Below are positions 1-5,442 of a stretch of DNA of 9,688 nucleotides, in pieces (the stretch's first letter is position 1; the number at the start of each line of letters is the position of its first letter). The stretch covers positions 1 through 9,688 of the forward strand of contig JBEKUI010000188.1 of NCBI GenBank assembly GCA_049515175.1, read 5' to 3'. The stretch is from JACQNR01 sp049515175 (GTDB taxonomy: Bacteria > Acidobacteriota > Terriglobia > UBA7540). The notes beneath the pieces are model-generated. The model ran no database searches, was not told the origin of the DNA, and was given only the letters and a program-made list of their open reading frames with translations. The position numbers and the translations under genes are program-made.

Positions 1-438
1 GTGATCCCGCGGTTTCGAGAGGAAAGGGATTTCTTGGGGCTTCTCGCCTTTATCCGCCCGGATGGAACGGAGGCGCTTTCCTTAAGCCTTTGGGAACAAG
101 AGGAGAGCGCGGGAGCAAACTGTCCTACAAGCCTAAGCGCGCTGACGGCCCTGGCAAGGGTGATCCGGGGAACTCCGGCGGTTCAAGTCTATAAGGTCTC
201 GAATTCCACATTGCACACCATGGAAGAAATGTTGGGCCAAGGGGAAGGAGTCGAAGCGATTCCTGATCTTAAGGTCTATCAAGCCTGCGCCACGACCTTT
301 CCCATTGTCGCCCGCACGGTGCACGCCGAGTTGAGGTTTCCTGCCAGTGTTGCGTCTTATGAGTTCAATGCACAAGGCAACCCGATCCTGGACCGAAGAG
401 GCAGAACAAGGACCCCGCAAGAAGCACTTCAAGAATGA
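1..438 (+). CDS. ABM-like small protein, copy A (5' end outside window)
   Basis: The translation aligns along its length with the ABM-like protein encoded at 640-1092; both share VIPxFRxExDFxGLLA, then ALSLSLW, and later VSNSTxHTME. The alpha/beta pattern ending in a 'SLW' strand is typical of the antibiotic biosynthesis monooxygenase-like dimeric alpha/beta barrel superfamily. The actual substrate is unknown. The GTG at base 1 matches internal Val26 of copy B, so about 25 N-terminal residues lie off the left edge and this GTG is not the real start. At 373-375 copy A reads CAA where the ancestral frame of copy B has TAA, so copy A runs about 21 codons further, to TGA at 436-438. That stop overlaps the ATG of a decayed second gene (ATGA). 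The frame is intact, so it may still be expressed. Family call moderate; exact function unknown. Confidence 0.6.
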   Translation: MIPRFREERDFLGLLAFIRPDGTEALSLSLWEQEESAGANCPTSLSALTALARVIRGTPAVQVYKVSNSTLHTMEEMLGQGEGVEAIPDLKVYQACATTFPIVARTVHAELRFPASVASYEFNAQGNPILDRRGRTRTPQEALQE

Positions 439-515
439 ATCGCTGCCAAGTGGTGACGGGGATCTCTTGCATGCCCCTGGTAGCCCCGGTAATCGCCCCT
501 CATGAACTGGCCTGA
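435..515 (+). pseudogene. Remnant of a second LPXTG-type secreted protein gene (N-terminus only)
   Basis: Bases 435-512 encode 26 residues beginning MNRCQVV, then TGA at 513-515. They align base by base with the start of the intact gene at 1147 (MNRFKVV...). The 60 or so bases before each ATG also align, including a shared GGCAGAACA block. In the intact copy the Shine-Dalgarno is AGAGGAG (1133-1139); here the matching stretch is AAGAAGCA, which is much weaker. Nothing after about 500 resembles the rest of the gene. This is best read as the left-over 5' end of a duplicated gene. A functional 26-aa peptide is possible but unlikely. Confidence 0.55.
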
Positions 516-548
516 GCAAATTTGACCAAAGGTGCGAGCAGTACTGAA

Positions 549-577
549 CTGACGCGAGAATCGCCCCAGGGTATAAG
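549..577 (+). promoter_or_regulatory. Candidate sigma70-type promoter for ABM copy B
   Basis: CTGACG (549-554; 4 of 6 to TTGACA) and TATAAG (572-577; 5 of 6 to TATAAT) are separated by 17 bases. Transcription would begin near 584, giving a leader of about 55 bases before the GTG at 640. This argues against the upstream in-frame GTG at 580 as the start. Assignment is by consensus match only. Confidence 0.4.
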
Positions 578-639
578 AAGTGTGTCTCAAGCTGCCAGCC
601 AGAATCTGGTGGAAGGCGAATGTCAGGGGGAGGAACGAC

Positions 640-1092
640 GTGTTCGCACGAGCAGCTTTCATCAAGGTGGAACCTGGTTGCGAAGTGGAGCTTACGAGGA
701 CTTTCGACCAGGAAGTTATTCCGCTGTTTCGAAAGGAAAAGGACTTTCGGGGCCTTCTCGCCTGCACCTTCCCCAACGGAACGAAAGCACTCTCCTTAAG
801 CCTTTGGGATCAAAAGGAGAGCTCGGGAGGAATCTGCGCTCGAGGCGTCGGCGTGTTGGCAGCCCTAGCGAAAGTCGCACTGGGAACACCGTCGGTTCGA
901 GTTTATGAGGTTTCAAATTCCACATTTCACACCATGGAACAAATAACCGGTCAAGGGGATGTAGTTGAGGCACCGCAGGATCTTAGGATTTATCAGTCTG
1001 CCCTTCGGCCTTTCAAAGTGTCGCCCGCACGGCACACGCGGGGCCGAGGTTTCCCGCTGGTGTGGGGTCTCATAAATTCATTTCATAAGTAA
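640..1092 (+). CDS. ABM-like small protein, copy B (C-terminus altered by a -1 frameshift)
   Basis: I chose GTG at 640 because it has a strong Shine-Dalgarno (AGGGGGAGG, 625-633) 6 bases upstream, and the protein then opens with the expected first strand VFARAAFIKVEPG. The protein is 150 aa. Residues 1-60 look like an ABM/dimeric alpha-beta barrel domain (FIKVEPGCE, VIPLFRKEKDFRGLL, ALSLSLWDQKE); these proteins usually oxidise or bind small molecules as dimers, but no substrate can be read here. Compared with copy A there is a 1-base deletion at about 997-1020 (26 versus 27 bases between the conserved TATCA and GCCCGC blocks). After it the frame reads an unrelated tail ending KVSP...SFHK, stop 1090-1092. 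In the other frame, 1011-1088 encodes a tail matching copy A (F-x-x-VARTxHA-x-x-RFPA) and ends at TAA 1086-1088. The domain core is upstream, so the product may still fold. It could equally be an early pseudogene or a sequencing error. Confidence 0.6.
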   Translation: MFARAAFIKVEPGCEVELTRTFDQEVIPLFRKEKDFRGLLACTFPNGTKALSLSLWDQKESSGGICARGVGVLAALAKVALGTPSVRVYEVSNSTFHTMEQITGQGDVVEAPQDLRIYQSALRPFKVSPARHTRGRGFPLVWGLINSFHK

Positions 1093-1146
1093 ATCCGATT
1101 CTATTACGACGGGGCAGAACAGAACGCCCCAAAGAGGAGTTCAACA

Positions 1147-1848
1147 ATGAATCGCTTCAAAGTGGTGGCGATGATCTTTTGTCTGTCCCTCGTGGCCCTG
1201 GCGTTTGCGATCAGGGTGAAGGCAGACGATTGGAATAGGAAGACTACTGTGACATTCAGCGGCCCGGTCGAGGTTCCAGGTGTGGGCGCTCAGACCCTGC
1301 CGGCTGGTACGTATGTCTTTAAGATCCTAGATTCGGCATCCGACCGGCACATTGTCCAAATCTTCAACCAAGCCGAAGACCATGTGTACACAACCATCCT
1401 GGCGATCCCCAATTACCGCCTGAAAGCAACCGACAAAACGGTAATGACGTTTGGGGAGAGGGCGGCGGGCCAGCCGGAAGCCATCCGGGCCTGGTTTTAT
1501 CCAGGACGTCAATGGGGCGAGGAATTTGTATATCCAAAACTCAGGGCTGTGGAGCTGGCGAAGATCACAGGTCAGCCGGTTCTCGCAACGCCTATCGAAC
1601 TGGCAACGGCGCCCATCGAGGCTTTGAAGACGGCGCCGGTCGTAGCGGTCGAACCTACAGGAGAAGTGGTAGAAGTCGCTAAGGTGGTTGAGCTCCCGCC
1701 AGAAGTTACGGCACCGAAGCCGGCAGAGGTAGCTGCTGCGCAGAGCTTGCCCCAGACGGCCAGCCCATTGATGCTTGTGGGTTTGATTGGGCTTCTATCG
1801 CTGGGCGCAGGCGTTTCTCTTTGGGCTTTTTCAAAGCGAGCTGTCTGA
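1147..1848 (+). CDS. Secreted protein with LPXTG/LPXTA-like sorting signal
   Basis: A 233-aa protein with a clear start (AGAGGAG at 1133-1139, 7-base spacing). Residues 1-26 are a signal peptide (basic MNRFK, hydrophobic core to about 22, then VKA before DDW). Residues 30-140 form a compact domain that I recognise as a common Acidobacteria-type secreted protein of unknown function (FSGPVEVPG, LPAGTYVFKI, HIVQIFN, AIPNYRL, AWFYPG, EFVYPK). Residues 145-200 are a Pro/Val/Glu/Ala-rich stalk-like linker. The C-terminus is a full sorting signal: LPQTA (201-205), a hydrophobic helix (about 207-228) and the basic tail SKRAV. LPXTA is the motif known for class D sortases, and a sortase lies 1.7 kb downstream. 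It is therefore the obvious candidate substrate, to be cleaved after Thr204 and attached to an unknown nucleophile. The pairing is inferred from motif and proximity. Confidence 0.8.
   Translation: MNRFKVVAMIFCLSLVALAFAIRVKADDWNRKTTVTFSGPVEVPGVGAQTLPAGTYVFKILDSASDRHIVQIFNQAEDHVYTTILAIPNYRLKATDKTVMTFGERAAGQPEAIRAWFYPGRQWGEEFVYPKLRAVELAKITGQPVLATPIELATAPIEALKTAPVVAVEPTGEVVEVAKVVELPPEVTAPKPAEVAAAQSLPQTASPLMLVGLIGLLSLGAGVSLWAFSKRAV
1747..1845 (+). other. C-terminal sortase sorting signal
   Basis: This encodes residues 201-233 of the secreted protein: LPQTA, about 22 hydrophobic residues, then KRAV. Motif, helix and positive tail occur in the canonical order and at the very end of the protein, as required of a sortase substrate. 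Alanine rather than glycine after Thr fits class D specificity (LPXTA) better than class A (LPXTG). Confidence 0.7.
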
Positions 1849-1872
1849 GCTAAGGGGAGTGTGCTGCGGGGG

Positions 1873-1893
1873 CTGCGTGGACCATCCACGCAG
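1873..1893 (+). terminator. Strong hairpin after the sorting-signal gene
   Basis: CTGCGTGGA (1873-1881) pairs perfectly with TCCACGCAG (1885-1893) around a CCA loop, 24 bases after the stop codon. There is no T-tract downstream (GGGGCC follows), so it is not a textbook intrinsic terminator. It could end transcription with help, or stabilise the 3' end of the mRNA. Confidence 0.45.
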
Positions 1894-1960
1894 GGGCCTA
1901 GTGAGGACGCTTCGGGCGCCGATTTCCTGCGGCCCGGGCGAGTTGACCGAGCGTCGGGTT

Positions 1961-1999
1961 GTGAAGGGGGGTGGTGCGCGAGTATCGCCTCCCCTTCAC
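1961..1999 (+). repeat. Inverted repeat / RNA hairpin in the 1849-2260 gap
   Basis: GTGAAGGGG (1961-1969) is the exact reverse complement of CCCCTTCAC (1991-1999); G1970-T1990 and G1971-C1989 extend the stem to 11 pairs. The loop is about 17 bases. I see no supported gene in the 412-base gap 1849-2260: overlapping open frames there are low-complexity and arginine-rich. This hairpin and two others are the only structure I find. Confidence 0.45.
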
Positions 2000-2217
2000 A
2001 GGCGGTAGAGTCTGGGTTCCTGTGCTACTGCGCAGATTCCACGAAAGGGCTGGCTGGTGGGAGAGGAGTCAACAATCATCCATCGGCTCGCTCTTCGAGC
2101 GCGTGCGCGTCGGGTGCCGACCCTGCCGGTCCTACGCTCGGAACCGAGTGGAAACACACTCAACGGGCGAGGAGCAGGGTCGTAGTTCAAGAGGGCCCGT
2201 CCTTCTGGCAACTCGCT

Positions 2218-2244
2218 GTAATCGACTTGAAGGCGATCGATTAC
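2218..2244 (+). promoter_or_regulatory. Operator-like inverted repeat before the sortase cluster
   Basis: GTAATCGA (2218-2225) and TCGATTAC (2237-2244) form a perfect 8-base inverted repeat with an 11-base spacer, ending 16 bases before the ATG at 2261. It is AT-richer than its surroundings. Position and symmetry suit a dimeric repressor site or a small RNA stem controlling the following genes. No -35/-10 pair could be assigned with confidence. Confidence 0.35.
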
Positions 2245-2260
2245 CGGAACTCGAGGGTGT

Positions 2261-2455
2261 ATGTTCATCGTCTATGAATTTGCCACATGTGTACTCGCGG
2301 CTGCGATCGGTGCCACGATGCTGTTCACGGGCTGCGTGATGTTCCTGGTGCTCATCGAGGGAGGCAGAATCCTGGCGCAGACGTTGCGCAAATTCAGAGA
2401 CGGTGTCCTTCTGCTGCAAGGCAGACGGATGGCGGCTGAGTCTCGTGAATCTTAG
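2261..2455 (+). CDS. Possible small membrane protein (64 aa)
   Basis: I do not recognise a family. Residues about 6-32 are a strongly hydrophobic segment (VLAAAIGATMLF, then CVMFLVLI), followed by a basic amphipathic tail (LRKFRDG, LLQGRR). That gives one membrane helix with a short cytoplasmic tail, or two very short helices. It ends 32 bases before the VWA gene, which suggests co-transcription with the VWA-sortase pair. Translation signals are weak: GAGGG (2253-2257) lies only 3 bases from the ATG. The coherent hydrophobic pattern is the main argument that it is real; chance cannot be excluded. Confidence 0.4.
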   Translation: MFIVYEFATCVLAAAIGATMLFTGCVMFLVLIEGGRILAQTLRKFRDGVLLLQGRRMAAESRES

Positions 2456-2487
2456 TCACGGTTCGCCTTTCTTACGGGAGGTGGAGG

Positions 2488-3510
2488 TTGCTGGCCGCGG
2501 AATTCTTCAGCACGGCAAAACGCACCCGGAAGGACTGTGCTTTCACAAACCGATGTCTGGTCGCCCTTTTCGTCTTGATTGTCCTGCCAAGCCTTGCCCG
2601 GCCTCAAGAATCCTCGCCGTCACAGAGCCGCCAGGGTGACGAATACACGATTAGGGTAAATGCTGACTCCGTGGTCTTGCACGCGACCGTGCAGAACCGC
2701 AAAGGTATTCTTGTTTCGGGACTTGGCAAAGATAACTTTCAAGTTTACGAGGACGGAGTTCACCAACAAATTGATTATTTCAGCCATGAAGATATCCCGG
2801 TCACGGTCGGCTTGGTTGTCGACAACAGTGGAAGCATGAGGCCGAAGCGCCCCGAAGTTATTGCCGCTGCCTTGGCGTTTGCCCGCTCCAGCAACCCCGC
2901 GGATCAGATGTTTGTGGTGAATTTCAACGAGCATGTTTCGTTTGGCCTTCCGGATAACACGCTGTTCACGGACCAAGTGGCGCAATTGCAGGTCGCCTTG
3001 TCGAGAATTGTGGCAAACGGCGAGACGGCGCTCTACGACGCTGTGGCGGCTGCGCTCGAGCATCTGAAGAAAGGTAATCGGGACAAGAAAGTGCTCATCG
3101 TGGTCAGCGATGGGGGCGACAATGCCAGCAAACACCACTTGGCCCAAATCAGGGCCAAGGCGGGGGAGTCCAATGCCATCATCTACACCATTGGCCTCTT
3201 TATTCCGGAAGATCTCGACCGGAACCCTGGTGCGCTCAAGCAGCTTGCAAAGGACACGGGGGGCGAGGCTTTCTTGCCGGAGTCGGTAAGTGACGTTCTC
3301 CCTATCTGTGAACGGATCGCCCGTGATATTCGCAACCAGTACACCATCGCCTATTCCCCCACGAATAGAATGCGGGACGGCGCCTATCGCGTCATACATG
3401 TGAATGCCGGGGCGCTGGGTCGTGGACGCGTGTTCGTCCGCACCCGTGCCGGTTACAACGCACCCTTGAAACCTGAAACCATTGCCGGCAGCCTGTCCAC
3501 CCGACCATGA
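2488..3510 (+). CDS. Secreted VWA-domain protein (VWFA-related, Acidobacteria type)
   Basis: A 340-aa protein starting at TTG 2488, supported by GGGAGG (2476-2481) 6 bases upstream. Residues 22-37 are a hydrophobic signal or anchor after a basic N-terminus (KRTRK), so the bulk is extracytoplasmic. Residues 52-100 form the short beta region that precedes the VWA domain in the 'VWFA-related, Acidobacterial' family (TIRVNADSVVLHATVQN, GLGKDNFQVYEDG). The VWA domain spans about 104-285 with a complete metal-ion adhesion site: DNSGS (D112, S114, S116), T180 in NGETALYD, and D208 in VSDGGD. QYTIAYSP (284-291) is the usual family ending. Such proteins bind ligands or partner proteins through a divalent metal; the partner is unknown. 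It has no sorting motif of its own. Its stop overlaps the sortase start, so the two are very probably translationally coupled. Confidence 0.88.
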   Translation: MLAAEFFSTAKRTRKDCAFTNRCLVALFVLIVLPSLARPQESSPSQSRQGDEYTIRVNADSVVLHATVQNRKGILVSGLGKDNFQVYEDGVHQQIDYFSHEDIPVTVGLVVDNSGSMRPKRPEVIAAALAFARSSNPADQMFVVNFNEHVSFGLPDNTLFTDQVAQLQVALSRIVANGETALYDAVAAALEHLKKGNRDKKVLIVVSDGGDNASKHHLAQIRAKAGESNAIIYTIGLFIPEDLDRNPGALKQLAKDTGGEAFLPESVSDVLPICERIARDIRNQYTIAYSPTNRMRDGAYRVIHVNAGALGRGRVFVRTRAGYNAPLKPETIAGSLSTRP

Positions 3511-4181
3511 ATTTCAAAATTAAGCGGCAGAGGTTTCTTTCCAAACGGACCCGGTCGTTTCTCCGTTGGAGCTCATACCCCTTTTTTGTCGTGGGCATCC
3601 TTGCGCTGAGTTACTACTGCTTCGTGCGGCTCGACACGAGGCTCTGTCAGGCGTACCAAACCTGGCGATTTGAACGAGCCTTGAAAGGTTTGAAGCCGGC
3701 TATCGGCAGCGTTGAACAGCTTCACCCGTCGCCCCTTCCAGCCTTGGCCGAAGCAGACCGCGGGAGAGTTAAGAGTGCTGCCCCCGAAGGCTCTCCATTG
3801 GGGCGAATCGAGATCGGGACCATCGGCCTTTCGGCGATGATCTTGGAAGGCACGGACGGGAAAACTTTGCGCCGGGCGGTTGGGCATATCCCAGGTACCG
3901 CGCTGCCGGGCCAGCAAGGGAACATCGCGATCGCAGGACACCGGGACACGTTTTTTAGAGGGCTGCGCAATATCCATCAGGACGATGAAATCACCCTGAC
4001 GACATTGAACGGAACCTCCCGCTATCGTGTGGACTTTACCCAAGTGGTCGAGCCCGAGGACATTGCAGTGCTGGATCATTCTGATGAGGCAATCCTGACC
4101 CTGGTGACTTGTTACCCGTTCTATTTTGTGGGTCCGGCGCCTCAGAGATTTATCGTCCGTGCGCACAGAAGTCCTGGGTGA
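3507..4181 (+). CDS. Class D-like sortase
   Basis: A 224-aa transpeptidase that should cut an LPXT(A/G)-type signal and join the substrate to an amino nucleophile on the outer face of the membrane. A basic N-terminus (KIKRQRF...KRTR) and one membrane helix (about 24-40) anchor it with the catalytic domain outside. The catalytic triad is complete: H145 in IAGHRDT, C202 in LTLVTCYPF, R214 in PQRFIVRA. GRIEIGTIGLSAMILEG (99-115) and the GHIPGTALPGQQGNIAIAGHRD region fit class D better than class A or B. Length is usual for the family. The ATG sits in the VWA stop (ATGA) and has no Shine-Dalgarno, so translation probably depends on the upstream gene. The best local substrate candidate is the LPQTA protein at 1147-1848. 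The class assignment is from motif resemblance; the sortase call itself is secure. Confidence 0.92.
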   Translation: MNFKIKRQRFLSKRTRSFLRWSSYPFFVVGILALSYYCFVRLDTRLCQAYQTWRFERALKGLKPAIGSVEQLHPSPLPALAEADRGRVKSAAPEGSPLGRIEIGTIGLSAMILEGTDGKTLRRAVGHIPGTALPGQQGNIAIAGHRDTFFRGLRNIHQDDEITLTTLNGTSRYRVDFTQVVEPEDIAVLDHSDEAILTLVTCYPFYFVGPAPQRFIVRAHRSPG

Positions 4182-4506
4182 GGCTAACCTGACACGACTT
4201 GTTGGGGCCTTTCCCGGATGGTTCAGTTCATTGAGGACTTCCAATCAGCGGCTCACCGAGCGCGCCAGCCAAGTAATGTTGCGCGGAACCAGGCCAGCTT
4301 CAGGAAATCCAACCTCAGCGCTTGGGGTCCCCTTTTCGGCACGGGTGCTCATGCCCGAAGCTATGGAGGAAGGTTCTGGCGTCTCGGGGCCGCGAAGCTC
4401 TCCCTTCGGCACAGTCTCCTCACGGAGCCGGCAACAACGTCACAATAGTCCCCACACTCGGGAAAAATCGGAAGGAGCTGAATGGCTCTAAGTGATTGAG
4501 AATAAT
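4182..4506. other. Intergenic region, nothing convincing
   Basis: These 325 bases lie between the sortase and the tRNA. Open frames on the + strand (to 4491 and 4448) are serine/arginine-rich, lack a recognisable domain and have no good start signals. I see no long inverted repeat with a T-tract, no promoter pair and no direct repeats. A short AAGGAG-ATG-five-codon-TGA string at about 4472-4499 seems incidental. Confidence 0.5.
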
Positions 4507-4581
4507 TGGTAGCGGGGGGGAGGATCGAACTCCCGACCTAGGGATTATGAGACCCTCGCTCTACCACTGAGCTACCCCGCC
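4507..4581 (-). tRNA. tRNA-Met (CAT), probably elongator
   Basis: On the minus strand 75 bases fold as a full cloverleaf: acceptor GGCGGGG/CCCCGCT (first pair G-U), TA, D-stem GCTC/GAGC, anticodon loop CTCATAA (anticodon CAT), T-stem GGGAG/CTCCC with loop TTCGATC, discriminator A and an encoded CCA. The anticodon stem AGGGT/TCCCT lacks the three G-C pairs next to the loop seen in initiators and has a T-T mismatch at its base. This argues for elongator Met. tRNA-Ile2 (CAT modified by TilS) is the alternative; G rather than C at acceptor positions 4 and 5 makes it less likely. Confidence 0.85.
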
Positions 4582-4622
4582 ACGGGTTTTGCCGGGCCTC
4601 GCCAATCAAATCAGGCTTGATT

Positions 4623-5243
4623 TCATAGTAGGGGAAGCGGACCTGACACGTCAAGGAATGGCCTCCCGTTCCCTCCCCACGCCGAATCCGGCGCGAGCCG
4701 GTAGAAGGCCAGTTGGGCATCGCCGTGGCGGATGAGACGGGACTGGCGGAGCGCGGCGTATTCGTCTTCCAGCCGCGTGTGGCGCGAGTGTTCGGCGATG
4801 ACGACCGATGCGGGAATGAGCAGCTTGCTGCGGCCCAACTCGCGCAGCGTCTGGTGATACTCGCGGATGGCGTCGTAGGGGGGGTCGAGGAAAACGAAGT
4901 CGAACTGTTCGCCCTGCTCGGCCAGCCGCTCAAGTCCGGTGAACACGGCACAGGTCAGCAGGAAGAACCCCGCCTCAATCTTCAGCGCGGCGAGGTTTTG
5001 GCGAATTAACTCGGCGGCGGGGCGGTGATGCTCGATGAAGACCACGTCGCTCGCGCCCCGGCTGAGCGCTTCGATACCCACGGCGCCTGAACCTGCGAAG
5101 GTGTCCAGAAAACGTGAGCCCTCGACGCTCGGGCCCAGTACGTCAAACAACGTCTCGCGCAACTGTTCGGAGGTGGGGCGGAGCTTCCCACCTTTGAGCG
5201 TCTTGATCGTCAGGCCGCGGTATTGTCCGGAAATTATTCGCAT
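4623..5243 (-). CDS. rsmD: 16S rRNA (guanine966-N2)-methyltransferase RsmD
   Basis: RsmD uses SAM to methylate N2 of G966 of 16S rRNA during 30S assembly in the cytoplasm. The 206-aa protein shows the family hallmarks in order: MRIISGQYRG at the N-terminus, LRPTSEQLRETLFDVL (21-36), the SAM-binding motif DTFAGSGAVGIEALSRGA (47-64), VFIEHH (68-73) and the catalytic DPPY (120-123). The last 20 or so residues, after LAFYRLAP, extend beyond the usual end and are proline/glycine-rich. The ATG at 5243 is the canonical start by homology, although no Shine-Dalgarno precedes it; the upstream bases belong to a repeat element. It lies downstream of recG on the same strand, separated by 199 bases of repeats. 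No key residue is missing. Confidence 0.95.
   Translation of the reverse strand: MRIISGQYRGLTIKTLKGGKLRPTSEQLRETLFDVLGPSVEGSRFLDTFAGSGAVGIEALSRGASDVVFIEHHRPAAELIRQNLAALKIEAGFFLLTCAVFTGLERLAEQGEQFDFVFLDPPYDAIREYHQTLRELGRSKLLIPASVVIAEHSRHTRLEDEYAALRQSRLIRHGDAQLAFYRLAPDSAWGGNGRPFLDVSGPLPLL
4625..4654 (-). promoter_or_regulatory. Promoter for the tRNA inside the rsmD 3' end
   Basis: On the minus strand TTGACG (4654-4649; 5 of 6) and TACTAT (4630-4625; 4 of 6) are 18 bases apart. A start near 4618 would give a leader of about 37 bases before the tRNA. The sites overlap the last codons of rsmD, so the tRNA can be made independently of recG-rsmD read-through. Confidence 0.45.
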
Positions 5244-5253
5244 GGTTGGAATC

Positions 5254-5442
5254 GGGTCATCGGTTCATCGAACCATCGGGCCATCAAACAAACGAAAAAC
5301 GGAATTCGAGAATCGGCCGGCCGCATCTTCGCTGTTTGGTTTTTGCTTTTCGCTTTTCCGGTTTCCGATTTCGGGGTTCGCGTCTCGTCCATCCGGCCGC
5401 TCGATGGACCGATGGCCAGATTACACGATGGCCCGATGACTT
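5254..5442. repeat. Periodic inverted-repeat element filling the recG-rsmD gap
   Basis: The gap is almost wholly periodic. Left: four octamers in register, GGGTCATC, GGTTCATC, GAACCATC, GGGCCATC (5254-5285), then heptamers CGAAAAA, CGGAATT, CGAGAAT, CGGCCGG (5293-5320). Right: heptamers TTTTTGC, TTTTCGC, TTTTCCG, GTTTCCG, ATTTCGG, GGTTCGC, GTCTCGT (5340-5388), then octamers GATGGACC, GATGGCCA, GATTACAC, GATGGCCC (5403-5434) and GATGACTT. The right units are reverse complements in style of the left units. CATCGGGCCATC (5274-5285) and GATGGCCCGATG (5427-5438) are an exact 12-base inverted pair. The RNA would form one long imperfect hairpin on either strand. Origin and role are unknown. Confidence 0.75.

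Noticed and set aside
1861..2339. Overlapping + strand open frames of 122-138 codons
   Set aside because: Low-complexity Arg/Ser/Gly translations, mutually overlapping, and crossing the hairpins; no coding signal.
2620..3399. 259-codon minus-strand open frame
   Set aside because: Shadow of the VWA gene.
3573..4244. 223-codon minus-strand open frame
   Set aside because: Shadow of the sortase gene, whose catalytic triad is complete.
4126..4491. 121-codon + strand frame after the sortase
   Set aside because: Starts inside the sortase gene, lacks a ribosome site, and is Ser/Arg-rich without a domain.
4472..4499. AAGGAG followed by a five-codon ATG...TGA
   Set aside because: Too short to support as a gene and next to the tRNA 3' end; probably chance.
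4507..4581. tRNA as a phage or island attachment site
   Set aside because: No integrase, no repeated 3' tRNA fragment and no mobile genes seen nearby.
5254..5442. CRISPR array
   Set aside because: Units are 7-8 bases, contiguous and degenerate, with no spacers and no cas genes.
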